The notes beneath the pieces are model-generated. The model saw only the letters and a list, made by a program, of their open reading frames with translations, did no database searches and was not told the origin of the DNA. DNA of 64,000 nt, taken from positions 1-64,000 of the forward strand of contig NZ_SLXE01000003.1 in the NCBI RefSeq assembly GCF_004341385.1, in the 5' to 3' direction. This stretch comes from Uruburuella suis (GTDB lineage Bacteria > Pseudomonadota > Gammaproteobacteria > Burkholderiales > Neisseriaceae). The number at the start of each line of letters is the position of its first letter. Position 1 is the first letter of the stretch. Shown here one piece after another: positions 33,011-41,446 of this stretch. A program made the position numbers and the translations under genes.

Positions 33011-34480
33011 TTACCAAAAGCCCAACACCTTCCACCACATGCCGCCGATTACCACGAAGATAATCAGGTTGACCACGCTCATGATAAAGCCCATTTTCCA
33101 CCATTCGGCCAAAGTGGTGTAGCCCGAGCCGAAAATCACGGGCGAAGTGCCGGTGGCGTAGTGGGTGAGCGTCATCATAATGCTTGATGCGGCGGCCATC
33201 ATCAGCGCAAACAGCATCGGCGGCGCGCCCAGCGAAATGCCGGCCACATAAAAGGCGCCGAGCATGGCGGTGATGTGGGCGGTGGTGCTGGCAAACATAT
33301 AATGCGCATACATATAAGCCAAGAGCAGCAAGGCCGATGCGCCCATCCAGCCCAAGCCCAAATGGCCGATGCCGCTTTCGAGCATGCCTGAAAACCAAGT
33401 GATCAGGCCGAGCTTGTTGAGGAACGTGGCCATCATCACCAAGGCGGCAAACCAGGTGATGGTGTCCCACGCGCTTTTCTCTTTCAAAATATCATCCCAA
33501 GAAAGCACGCCGGTGAGCAGCAGCAGGCTCAAGCCGATAAGCGCGGTGGTGGTGGCGTCTACTTTCCACGCGTCGCCCATAATCATCGCCGGAATGCCCG
33601 CCCACAGCATCAGCAAAATAAAGAAAATGCCGAGCATGATTTTTTCGCCTCGGTTCATCGGCCCCATTTCATGCAGGCGCTCTTTGGCAAATTGCGCCGC
33701 ATTCGGTGTTTCCTTGATTTCGGGCGGATAAACGGCATAAATCACCAAAGGCATCACCAGCATGGCCACGAGGCCGGGCAAAAGCATGGCCAAGGCCCAA
33801 GTGCCCCAGCTCAAATGAATATCGCTGTTGGTGGCTTTGGCAATAATATCCACCACCAGCGGGTTGGGCGCGGTGGCGGTGATAAACATCGCCGAGGTAA
33901 TCGGGTTGCCGTGGTAATTCACGAGCGCCAAATATTTGCCGATGCGCCCCTGCGTGCCTTTTTCGGGGTCGGAATCATAGCTCGAGGCAATCGCCTTCAT
34001 CACCGGGTGGATAATGCCGCCGCCGCGCGCCGTGTTGCTCGGCGTTACCGGCGCCAGCAGCAATTCGGACAGCGCCAGGCTATAGCCGATGCCGATGGTT
34101 TTCTTGCCCCACACCGCGATAAAAAGATAGCCGATGCGCGCGCCCAGCCCCGTTTTCAAAATGCCGCGCGAAATCATAATCGCCACGCCGATAAGCCAAA
34201 TCAGCGGGCTGGAAAAGCTGCTCAGCGCATCTTTCACCGCGTCGGCAGGCTTGTCGCTGGTCACGCCGGTGAGCGCCACCAGCATAATCGCAATCATCGC
34301 AATCGCGCCGATGGGCATGGCCTTGCCGATAATCGCCGCAATCACGCCCACAAACATCGCCAGCAAATGCCAAGCCTGCGGCGTAACCCCGTCGGGCACG
34401 GGAATGATAAACCAGATAATCAGCGCCAACCCCACCGCAATGGCGGCAGGCACCGGCTTGAAGCCGATCTTGCTTTCCAT
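33011..34480 (-). CDS. DASS family dicarboxylate/anion symporter
   Basis: A 489-residue inner-membrane carrier of the divalent anion:sodium symporter family, importing succinate, malate, 2-oxoglutarate, citrate or similar acids. It shows paired Ser-Asn-Thr-type motifs: LLAPVTPSNTARGGG in the first half and the hairpin-like THYATGTSPVIFGSGY in the second, with ITATAPNPLVVDI between. These resemble the plant SODiT1/CitT group. Start at 34480 (MESKIGFK) is backed by AAGGAG 7-12 bases upstream; the frame is open to 34540. A strong terminator follows. Confidence 0.88.
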   Translation of the reverse strand: MESKIGFKPVPAAIAVGLALIIWFIIPVPDGVTPQAWHLLAMFVGVIAAIIGKAMPIGAIAMIAIMLVALTGVTSDKPADAVKDALSSFSSPLIWLIGVAIMISRGILKTGLGARIGYLFIAVWGKKTIGIGYSLALSELLLAPVTPSNTARGGGIIHPVMKAIASSYDSDPEKGTQGRIGKYLALVNYHGNPITSAMFITATAPNPLVVDIIAKATNSDIHLSWGTWALAMLLPGLVAMLVMPLVIYAVYPPEIKETPNAAQFAKERLHEMGPMNRGEKIMLGIFFILLMLWAGIPAMIMGDAWKVDATTTALIGLSLLLLTGVLSWDDILKEKSAWDTITWFAALVMMATFLNKLGLITWFSGMLESGIGHLGLGWMGASALLLLAYMYAHYMFASTTAHITAMLGAFYVAGISLGAPPMLFALMMAAASSIMMTLTHYATGTSPVIFGSGYTTLAEWWKMGFIMSVVNLIIFVVIGGMWWKVLGFW

Positions 34481-34840
34481 GACTTGCTCCTTATGTGTAT
34501 GAGAAGAGTTTGTTAATAAATTAAGGCCACATCTTAGCACCGAATAGAAGGGGATTTATCTGATTATCCGCAAAGAAAGTAGTAAAAACTACATAAAGCA
34601 ACAGGCCGTCTGAAAGCAAAACGTTCAGACGGCCTGTTGCGGCGTTGAGCATTGAATAGGAGCCGATGTTTTGTTTAAATCGTGCAATTAAAAATGTCAT
34701 TTTAATTGAAACTTTTGATTGTTTGCCGCACTTGAGCACCATCAAACCCATTGCTTTGATTTGCCGATTATCGCCCCGGCTTCTGCAAAGGCCGTCTGAA
34801 AAGCCATTGTACTGTGCTAAAAAACGCTACAATAGCGCCC
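34481..34840. other. Intergenic region upstream of uvrD
   Basis: About 360 bases between the divergent DASS and uvrD genes. It holds a DUS pair at 34600-34638 (15-bp stem AACAGGCCGTCTGAA, nine-base loop), a single DUS near 34790 and an AT-rich part around 34670-34720. I see no gene or MITE. Confidence 0.5.
34828..34833 (+). promoter_or_regulatory. Candidate -10 box for uvrD, very close to the start codon
   Basis: TACAAT in GCTACAATAGCG lies only seven bases before the ATG at 34841, with TTGTAC at 34807-34812 as a possible -35 (15-base spacer). Transcription from it would begin at or next to the ATG, giving a leaderless mRNA. Confidence 0.4.
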
Positions 34841-37024
34841 ATGAATACCACCCTACTCTCGGGGCTTAACCCCGAACAGCTCGCCGCCGTGACTTGGCCG
34901 CCGCAATCGGCGCTGGTGCTCGCCGGTGCGGGCAGCGGCAAAACCCGCGTGCTCACCACCCGCATCGCCTGGTTGCTGCAAAGCGGCCAAGCAAGTGTGC
35001 ACAGCATTATGGCGGTAACGTTTACCAATAAAGCCGCCAAAGAAATGCAAACGCGGCTCTCGGCCATGATTCCGATAAACGTGCGCAGCATGTGGCTCGG
35101 CACGTTTCACGGGCTTTGCCACCGCTTTTTGCGCATGCACCACAAAGATGCCGGCCTGCCTTCCGCTTTTCAGATTCTCGACAGCGGCGACCAGCTCGCG
35201 CTCATCAAGCGCATGCTCAAGGCGCTCAATATTGCCGAAGAAATCATCGCCCCGCGCAGCCTGCAAGGCTTTATCAATGCGCAAAAAGAAAGCGGCCTGC
35301 GCGCAGGCGCGCTGCAAGCGGCCGACCCGCACACCACGCGCCTGATTGAGTGCTATGCCGAATACGACAAAATCTGCAACCGAGAAGGCGTGGTGGATTT
35401 TGCCGAATTGATGCTGCGCAGCTATGAAGTGCTGCAGGCCAACGAAATTTTGCGCCGCCATTACCAGCAGCGCTTCAATCATATTTTGGTGGATGAGTTT
35501 CAAGACACCAACAAACTGCAATATGCCTGGCTCAAGCTGATGGCGGGCGATGGCGCGGCCGTGTTTGCCGTGGGCGATGACGACCAGAGCATCTATCGCT
35601 TTCGCGGCGCGCATGTGGGCAATATGGCCGCGCTGATGCGCGAATTCGATATTGAAGCGCCCATCAAGCTCGAGCAAAACTACCGCTCCGTGGGCAATAT
35701 TCTGCTCGCTGCCAATGCCGTGATTGAGCACAACGCCGAGCGCTTGGGCAAAAACCTGCGCACCGATGCGGCCGAGGGCGACAAAATCCGCTTTATCGCC
35801 GCGCCCACCGATTTTGAAGAAGCGCAGTTTATTATCGATGAAGCCAAGGCGCTGCAACGCGAAGGCACGGCCTTGAGCCAAATGGCCGTGCTCTACCGCA
35901 GCAACGCCCAATCGCGCGTGCTCGAGCAAGCGCTTTTCCGCGCCGGCCTGCCCTATAAAATCTACGGCGGCCTGCGCTTTTACGAGCGCCAGGAAATCAA
36001 ACATGCACTCGCCTATCTGCGCTTGGCGGTGAACCCCGACGACGACAATGCCTTGCTGCGCGTAATCAATATGCCCACGCGCGGCATCGGCACGCGCACG
36101 ATTGAAAATGTTCAAGCAGCCGCCGCCGAGCAAGGCATCTCGCTGTGGCAGGCCGCTTGCGGCATGGGCGCCAAAGCCGCCAAGGTGGCTGCTTTCGTGC
36201 GCCTGATTGAAGGCTTGGGCACGCTGGCGGCGGTGTCGTCTTTGCAGGAGATGATGCTGGCCGTCACCCGCGACAGCGGCTTGGTGGAATATTACCAAAC
36301 CCAAAAAGGCGAGCATCAAGACCGCTTGGACAACTTAGACGAATTGGTGAATGCCGCCGTGGCCTTCAAGCCCGAAGAGAGCAACTTCGAAACCCTGCCC
36401 GAGGGCGCGGCCGATAATCCGCTGTTTCCCATCTTGGCTTTTTTAAGCAGCGCCGCGCTCGAATCGGGTGAGAATCAGGCCGGCGAAGGCGATGATGCGC
36501 TGCAACTGATGACGGTGCACGCCGCCAAAGGGCTCGAATTCGATGCCGTGTTTCTCAGCGGCATGGAAGAAGGCCTGTTTCCCAGCGAATACAGCCTGGC
36601 CGAGCGCGACGGCCTCGAAGAAGAGCGCCGCCTGATGTATGTGGCCATCACCCGCGCGCGCCGCCGCCTCTATATCAGCATGGCGCAGCAACGCCTGCTG
36701 CACGGCCAAACCCATTTCGGCATTGTGTCGCGCTTTGTGGATGAAATTCCCGAAGCCGTGCTGCACCGCCTCTCTGCCCGAATCAAGCCTTTCAACAGCT
36801 TTGCCGACGCGCCGAAAATCAAAAACCGCGTGGTGGAAAGCTATGATTTGCCGCAAGACTATGCGGGTTTCCGCATCGGTCAAAACGTGCGCCACGCCAA
36901 ATTCGGCACCGGCGTGATTATCGAAGCGGTAAACAAAGGCGAGTCGGCGCGGCTCACGATTAATTTCGGCAAAGCCGGCATTAAAGAATTGGACACGGCT
37001 TTTGCGAAATTAGAGGCCGTCTGA
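34841..37024 (+). CDS. uvrD: DNA helicase II, UvrD/PcrA family
   Basis: UvrD is a superfamily 1A 3'-5' helicase for nucleotide excision repair and mismatch repair, where it unwinds DNA after MutL/UvrABC action. The 727-residue protein has motif I LAGAGSGKTRVL, motif II VDEFQDTN, motif III GDDDQSIYRFRGA, motif V MTVHAAKGLEFDAVF and motif VI YVAITRARRRLY. The C-terminal tudor-like segment RIGQNVRHAKFGTGVI contacts RNA polymerase in relatives. The ATG at 34841 is preferred over a GTG at 34814; no ribosome site is present. The stop lies within a DUS (C-terminus LEAV). Confidence 0.95.
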   Translation: MNTTLLSGLNPEQLAAVTWPPQSALVLAGAGSGKTRVLTTRIAWLLQSGQASVHSIMAVTFTNKAAKEMQTRLSAMIPINVRSMWLGTFHGLCHRFLRMHHKDAGLPSAFQILDSGDQLALIKRMLKALNIAEEIIAPRSLQGFINAQKESGLRAGALQAADPHTTRLIECYAEYDKICNREGVVDFAELMLRSYEVLQANEILRRHYQQRFNHILVDEFQDTNKLQYAWLKLMAGDGAAVFAVGDDDQSIYRFRGAHVGNMAALMREFDIEAPIKLEQNYRSVGNILLAANAVIEHNAERLGKNLRTDAAEGDKIRFIAAPTDFEEAQFIIDEAKALQREGTALSQMAVLYRSNAQSRVLEQALFRAGLPYKIYGGLRFYERQEIKHALAYLRLAVNPDDDNALLRVINMPTRGIGTRTIENVQAAAAEQGISLWQAACGMGAKAAKVAAFVRLIEGLGTLAAVSSLQEMMLAVTRDSGLVEYYQTQKGEHQDRLDNLDELVNAAVAFKPEESNFETLPEGAADNPLFPILAFLSSAALESGENQAGEGDDALQLMTVHAAKGLEFDAVFLSGMEEGLFPSEYSLAERDGLEEERRLMYVAITRARRRLYISMAQQRLLHGQTHFGIVSRFVDEIPEAVLHRLSARIKPFNSFADAPKIKNRVVESYDLPQDYAGFRIGQNVRHAKFGTGVIIEAVNKGESARLTINFGKAGIKELDTAFAKLEAV

Positions 37025-37094
37025 AACCTTGTTGGCCGCGAAACCTATCCAACATGCCGTCTGAAACCATTTGATGGAATTTTAAAGAATCAAT

Positions 37095-37577
37095 ATGAAC
37101 ACGCTCGACACCCTCACCGAATATCTGCTGCAACACGCCCGCACCGTTACCTGCGCCGAATCGTGCACCGGCGGCCTGCTCGCGGCCGAGTTCACCCGCA
37201 CCAGCGGCAGCTCGGCCTGGTTTGACATGGGCTTTGTCACCTACAGCAATGCCGCCAAAGCGCAACTGCTGGGCGTGCACGAAGCCACACTGGCTTTTTA
37301 CGGCGCGGTGAGCGAAGAAGTGGTGCGCGAAATGGCCATCGGCGCGCTTCTGGCCGCCAAAGCCGATTACGCGCTCAGCATTTCCGGCATTGCCGGCCCC
37401 GGCGGCGGCAGCGAAGAAAAACCGGTGGGCACGGTGTGGTTCGGCTTGGCCGACAAGCAGCATATTTGGGCGCGACAGGCGCATTTTGGCGGCAGCCGCA
37501 GCGAAGTGCGCGCACAGGCTGTGCAGTTTGCGTTGGCGTTTTTGTTGGAAAAAGTGCAGGAAAGTGCGGCGGCTTAA
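37095..37577 (+). CDS. pncC: Nicotinamide-nucleotide amidase (PncC/CinA C-terminal family)
   Basis: PncC deamidates nicotinamide mononucleotide to nicotinate mononucleotide, recycling the NMN produced by DNA ligase. The 160-residue protein is only the CinA C-terminal domain, with CAESCTGGLLAAEFT near residue 20, MGFVTYSNAAKAQLLG and the SISGIAGPGGG motif. There is no N-terminal molybdopterin-binding-like domain. It follows uvrD by 70 bases. An AT-type DUS lies between, one of the few in this window. Confidence 0.92.
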   Translation: MNTLDTLTEYLLQHARTVTCAESCTGGLLAAEFTRTSGSSAWFDMGFVTYSNAAKAQLLGVHEATLAFYGAVSEEVVREMAIGALLAAKADYALSISGIAGPGGGSEEKPVGTVWFGLADKQHIWARQAHFGGSRSEVRAQAVQFALAFLLEKVQESAAA

Positions 37578-37596
37578 CGCGCGTGCCCGCTTGCTT

Positions 37597-37633
37597 GAAA
37601 AGGCCGTCTGAAAGCGTTTCAGACGGCCTTTTC
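37597..37633. terminator. pncC terminator (DUS pair)
   Basis: GAAAAGGCCGTCTGAAA and complement, three-base loop, followed by TTC; 20 bases after the stop codon. Confidence 0.7.
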
Positions 37634-37642
37634 TGCAAAATA

Positions 37643-37788
37643 TAGTGAAATCAAAAAAATGGATACAAAAACAAGAAATCTCAAACCGTGTGTAGGGTGT
37701 GTGGCGCAGCCACGCACGCGTTTTAAACGGCTTTTGTGTGTATGGTTGGCTGCATACGGCTTGTATCAGTTTTTCATTTATTCCACTA
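37643..37788 (-). repeat. Correia-like MITE, family C, subtype 1
   Basis: A 146-bp copy in the opposite orientation to 171-317. Its reverse complement begins TAGTGGAATAAATGAAAAAC and contains the same GCGTGGCTGCGCCACAC core and GATTTCACTA end. TA precedes it (37641-37642); the right flank reads TC rather than TA. It fills the pncC-MFS gap. Confidence 0.7.
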
Positions 37789-37819
37789 TCTGTGCACTTT
37801 ATTTGCACATCAATATCAG

Positions 37820-39133
37820 TTAAGTGCCCAGCGCGGTTTGCTTGGTGCGGATGCGCAAGGTGGCCAGCGCGGCGCACACCATCAGCAGGCCGGCGAAGGT
37901 AATGGCGTGGGTGGGGTTGGTGCCGAGAAAGGTGCGGTAAATCCAGCCGAAGGTAAGGGTTTCGATCAGCATAGGCACCACAATCATCATATTGATAATG
38001 CCCATATACACGCCATAGCGCGCTTTCGGAATTTCGGCCACGGCAATCAGAAACGGCACGCCCATAATGCTGGCCCAGGCGATGCCGAAGCCTATCATCG
38101 GCACAAACAACAGGTATTTGTTGCCGATGTGCGGAAAGATTAACAAAGCCGCGGCGGCCAGCGAGAGCGCAAAAGCGTGCACTTGCTTGGCCGAATAGCG
38201 GCGCGCCAGCCACATCAGGCCGAAAGCGGAAATAAAGGTCACGATGTTGTACCAGCCGTTTACCAAGCCGGTCCAGCCCACGGCCTGCTCATACACGGCT
38301 TTATTGTCGGGCGTGGCGCCCCACACCGATTTGGCGATGCTGTGGGTGACGTATTGCCAGTAAATAAACATGGCATACCATTGGAAAAGATACACCAAAG
38401 CCAGCTGCCACAAGGGTTTGGGCATATCTTTGATGGCGCTGATGATGTCTTTCACGGCGGGAACCAGGCCGCGCGGCTGCGCGCGCATGGCGGCCAGCTC
38501 TTCATCGCTGGGGCGGTGTTCGCGGGTGGAAAACACCGAAATCAGAATCGAGCCGATGGAGCAGACCGCGCCCACATAAAACGAGCCGAACACCCAATAA
38601 GGAATGCCCGACTCAGTGGTGCCGCCGATAAATTGCTGAAACACATAAAGCGACACATTGGCCAGCGTGATGCCCAGCCCGGTAAACACGCTCTGCATCA
38701 GAAAGCCGGTGGGCTGCTGGCGCTCGGGCAAGGTGTCGGCGATAAAGGCGCGGTAAGGCTCCATGGCGGTGTTGTTGCTGATGTCGAGCATCCACAGCAG
38801 CAGCACGGCCATCCACAAGGCGGTAACGTGCGGGTAGAGAAACAGGCACAGGCTGCAACCGATGGCGCCGATTAAAAAATAAGGCCGCCGCCGCCCGAGG
38901 CCGTTTACCCAGGTGCGGTCGCTCAAAGCGCCGATAATCGGCTGCACAATCAGGCCGGTAACGGGGCCTGCCATGTGTAAAAGCGGAATGGAGCCGGGGT
39001 CGGCATTGAGAAAGCTGAACACCGGCGTGATGGCGGTTTGCTGCAGGCCGAAGCTGTATTGAATGCCGAAAAAACCAAAGTTCATCAGCATAATCTGCCG
39101 CAGCGTCATCGCGATGCGAGGGTCGATTTTCAT
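37820..39133 (-). CDS. MFS sugar transporter, SLC45/maltose-type
   Basis: A 437-residue twelve-helix carrier of the glycoside-pentoside-hexuronide/SLC45-like MFS group. Diagnostic stretches are NFGFFGIQYSFGLQQTAITP in helix 1, the GALSDRTWVNGLGRRRPYF loop between helices 2 and 3, and the central FQWYAMFIYWQYVTHSIA. Similar proteins import maltose or sucrose in Neisseria and plants. It lies 78 bases after a LacI-type regulator on the same strand, so a sugar-inducible operon is likely. No sugar phosphorylase or kinase is present here. Confidence 0.82.
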   Translation of the reverse strand: MKIDPRIAMTLRQIMLMNFGFFGIQYSFGLQQTAITPVFSFLNADPGSIPLLHMAGPVTGLIVQPIIGALSDRTWVNGLGRRRPYFLIGAIGCSLCLFLYPHVTALWMAVLLLWMLDISNNTAMEPYRAFIADTLPERQQPTGFLMQSVFTGLGITLANVSLYVFQQFIGGTTESGIPYWVFGSFYVGAVCSIGSILISVFSTREHRPSDEELAAMRAQPRGLVPAVKDIISAIKDMPKPLWQLALVYLFQWYAMFIYWQYVTHSIAKSVWGATPDNKAVYEQAVGWTGLVNGWYNIVTFISAFGLMWLARRYSAKQVHAFALSLAAAALLIFPHIGNKYLLFVPMIGFGIAWASIMGVPFLIAVAEIPKARYGVYMGIINMMIVVPMLIETLTFGWIYRTFLGTNPTHAITFAGLLMVCAALATLRIRTKQTALGT

Positions 39134-39211
39134 GTAAAGCTCCTGATTGTTCTTTGTTTTGAATGCCGTGTTGGGAATGGATTTTTGTTGAAAATGAAAT
39201 ACAAACCCATC

Positions 39212-40255
39212 CTATTGCGCCTGCTGCGTAACCGAATCGCGCCACGCCAAAGCGCCCTGTACTTTGCGCGGATTGCTGCCGGCGGCTTGGCCGCGCTCGA
39301 TCAGCTCGAGCAGCAGCACGGCGGCCTGAGTGCCCATCTGCACATAAGGCAGCTCGGCGCTGGTGAGCGGCGGATAAAGCGTTTCGGCGATGGCACGGTG
39401 ATCGTCGTAGCCGGCCACGGAAATATCTTCCGGCACCCGCAGGCCGCGGCTGCGCAACATGCCGTAAACCCGCAGCGCCATTTCATCGTTGCCGCAGCAA
39501 AGCACCGTGGGCGGCTCGGCCAGCATCAGCAGCTTTTCAATGGCGGCGTATAAATCTTCGCTGCGGTTGCGATGGTCGGGATAGCCCGCCGCCACCAAAG
39601 CTTCGTCATACATGATGCCCGCTGCCGCAAGCGCATCGCGATAGCCGCCCACGCGCAAAGCGGTGGCCGGCACATCGGGCGGCAGCGTCAGATAAGCGAT
39701 GCGGCGATGGCCGGCGGCAATCAGCCGCGCCACCAGCTGCGCTTGGCCGTGGGCATCGTCGGGCACCACCGCCGGCGTGCCCGCTTCATCAAAGCAGTTG
39801 GCCAACACCCAGGGGCAATGCGCCGGCGGCGCGGGCAGGCTCACTCGTTGATGAAAAGCGGCCACATAAATCATGCCCTCGGCGCGGTGCTGCATAAAAG
39901 TGCGCATCAAGGGCTCAACGCGCGCCGCATCGCCGCCGGTGTCGGCAATCATCAAGGTTTTGCCGGCGGCGGCCATCACTTTTTGCGCGCCCTGAATCAA
40001 AAACATATCCGGCAGGCCAGTGGGCACGGAGGTGTCGCCCGCACGCGAAATCGCGCCGGTGATCAGGCCGATCAGCCCCGAGCGGTTGGAGCGCATCGAG
40101 CGCGCTGCCGATGAAGGAATATAGCCAAGCTCAGCCATGGCTTTTTCCACCGCTGTGCGGGTATTGTCGCGCACGGCGGCATCGCGGTTGAGCACGCGGC
40201 TGACGGTTTTGGGTGACACGCCTGCAAGCTGTGCAACATCATAAATAGTGGCCAT
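39212..40255 (-). CDS. LacI family transcriptional regulator
   Basis: A 347-residue repressor with the N-terminal helix-turn-helix and hinge MATIYDVAQLAGVSPKTVSR (residues 1-20) and AARSMRSNRSGLIGLI, then a periplasmic-binding-protein-like sensor domain ending near WRDSVTQQAQ. Members bind palindromic operators and release them on binding a sugar or its derivative. Its gene precedes the MFS carrier, and a 14-bp palindrome lies 45 bases upstream of its start, so autoregulation is inferred. The effector is probably a sugar handled by the carrier; maltose or sucrose cannot be told apart. Confidence 0.9.
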   Translation of the reverse strand: MATIYDVAQLAGVSPKTVSRVLNRDAAVRDNTRTAVEKAMAELGYIPSSAARSMRSNRSGLIGLITGAISRAGDTSVPTGLPDMFLIQGAQKVMAAAGKTLMIADTGGDAARVEPLMRTFMQHRAEGMIYVAAFHQRVSLPAPPAHCPWVLANCFDEAGTPAVVPDDAHGQAQLVARLIAAGHRRIAYLTLPPDVPATALRVGGYRDALAAAGIMYDEALVAAGYPDHRNRSEDLYAAIEKLLMLAEPPTVLCCGNDEMALRVYGMLRSRGLRVPEDISVAGYDDHRAIAETLYPPLTSAELPYVQMGTQAAVLLLELIERGQAAGSNPRKVQGALAWRDSVTQQAQ

Positions 40256-40299
40256 GGCTTTGCCTTTGCATGAAAAGATGGCGCAAGCGTATCATTGTT

Positions 40300-40313
40300 T
40301 GACATCGGTGTCA
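40300..40313. promoter_or_regulatory. Candidate LacI-type operator
   Basis: TGACATCGGTGTCA is a 14-bp near-palindrome with a central CG, the form typical of LacI-family operators. Only one inner base pair departs from symmetry. It is 45-58 bases upstream of the LacI gene start, and no second copy is visible before the MFS gene. Confidence 0.5.
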
Positions 40314-40396
40314 TTCAAGTAAATTATGAAAACCGTCTTTCTTTTGCGCTACATCAAAAAGCAGGTAAGATACGGTTTGTTCACTTTATTTTGGAA

Positions 40397-40428
40397 AGGC
40401 CGTCTGAAAAATACAGTTTCAGACGGCC
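40397..40428. repeat. DUS pair upstream of the UDG-fold gene
   Basis: AGGCCGTCTGAAA and TTTCAGACGGCC are separated by about seven bases, ten bases before the next start codon. A terminator here would serve no obvious upstream gene. Confidence 0.45.
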
Positions 40429-40437
40429 GCTGATGCC

Positions 40438-41037
40438 ATGAATGATTTTCCGATTGAAACCCACCCTTTCGCCCCGGTGCTGCCGCCGCGCGCCCGCGTG
40501 ATGATGATGGGCACTTTCCCGCCCGCTGCGGCCAAGCGCTGCATGGCGTTTCACTACCCCAATTTCCAAAACGATATGTGGCGCATTTACGGGCTGGTGT
40601 TTTTCAATGATGCCGGCCATTTCCAAGTGGCCGGCGAAAAACGTTTTGATGCCGGAAAAATCCGCGATTTTCTGATGGCGCACAATATTGCCTTATGCCC
40701 CACCGTGCGGCGTGCCGTGCGCGAACGCGGCAATGCGTCGGATAAATTTCTGCGCATTGTCGAGCCGGTGGATTTGGGCGCGGTGCTGGCGCAGCTGCCC
40801 GATTGCCGCTGGCTGTTTACCACCGGCGGCAAGGCCACCGAAACGCTGCTGAGCCTGCTCGAGCCCGCGCCGCCCATGCCGCCGCTCAATCAGGCCGTGG
40901 CTTTTGATTATCACGGCCGCCATTTGCAGCTCTGCCGCCTGCCCTCCAGCTCGCGTGCTTATCCGCTGGCGCTGGCGGCCAAGGCGGCGGCTTATCGGGC
41001 GTTTTTCGAGCGCTCGGGGGTGTTGCCCTTGAGTTGA
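40438..41037 (+). CDS. Uracil-DNA glycosylase-fold family protein
   Basis: A 199-residue protein of a UDG-superfamily branch. It carries MMMGTFPPAAAKRCMAFHY and the NFQNDMWRIYGLVFF segment near residues 20-60, followed by a late PSSSRAYPL motif in place of the usual His-Pro-Ser loop. Related proteins are annotated only as 'uracil-DNA glycosylase family protein'; activity on uracil or thymine mismatches is unproven. The start at 40438 lies next to a DUS pair and has no clear ribosome site. Its neighbours give no functional hint. It is distinct from the UDG-like protein at 7295-7864. Confidence 0.72.
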   Translation: MNDFPIETHPFAPVLPPRARVMMMGTFPPAAAKRCMAFHYPNFQNDMWRIYGLVFFNDAGHFQVAGEKRFDAGKIRDFLMAHNIALCPTVRRAVRERGNASDKFLRIVEPVDLGAVLAQLPDCRWLFTTGGKATETLLSLLEPAPPMPPLNQAVAFDYHGRHLQLCRLPSSSRAYPLALAAKAAAYRAFFERSGVLPLS

Positions 41038-41041
41038 AGCC

Positions 41042-41070
41042 AGGCCGTCTGAAACCCTTTCAGACGGCCT
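41042..41070. terminator. DUS-pair terminator after the UDG-fold gene
   Basis: AGGCCGTCTGAAA and complement with a three-base loop, five bases beyond the stop. Confidence 0.65.
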
Positions 41071-41182
41071 TGTTATAGCAACGCGTAGATAGCATCTCTC
41101 AATTCAAGCCGCAATAGCCAAATGTCGGATTCGAGAATCGGACCTACCGCTGCTTTTCAGACGGCCTGTTTGCTTTAAGCTG

Positions 41183-41283
41183 TGTAGGTTGGGTTGATAA
41201 ACCCAACGTTTCAGACGGCCTGTGGGCTTGTTGGGTTTTCAACCCAACCTACCCGTTGTGTCACTTTTTTATGCACTCCACTA
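41183..41283. repeat. Family C MITE remnant plus GAATCCGAC hairpins
   Basis: The right half of a subtype 2 element: GTAGGTTGGGTT, DUS, AACCCAACCTACCC, then ATGCACTCCACTA with TA after it (41284-41285). The left terminus is missing. Imperfect CGGATTC..GAATC(C/G)G hairpins flank it at about 41122 and 41308, with DUS copies. The gap 41071-41446 holds no gene. Confidence 0.6.
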
Positions 41284-41413
41284 TATTTTGGCCTTCACGG
41301 CCAAATGTCGGATTCGAGAATCCGACCTACCGCTTTTCAGACGGCCTGTTTGCTTTAAGTTCAAATCCCCACAGCCATTCCGACCCGCACCGCTTTTTCA
41401 GACGGCCTTGTTA

Positions 41414-41419
41414 TATAAT
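41414..41419 (+). promoter_or_regulatory. Candidate mnmE -10 box
   Basis: A perfect TATAAT in GTTATATAATGCC, 28 bases before the ATG at 41447. The -35 region overlaps a DUS and is not convincing. Confidence 0.4.
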
Positions 41420-41446
41420 GCCGCATTGTTTACACGGAAAAGCCCC

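Noticed and set aside
41222..41446. N-terminal extension of MnmE
   Set aside because: It translates a MITE remnant and DUS copies; the conserved protein begins at 41447.
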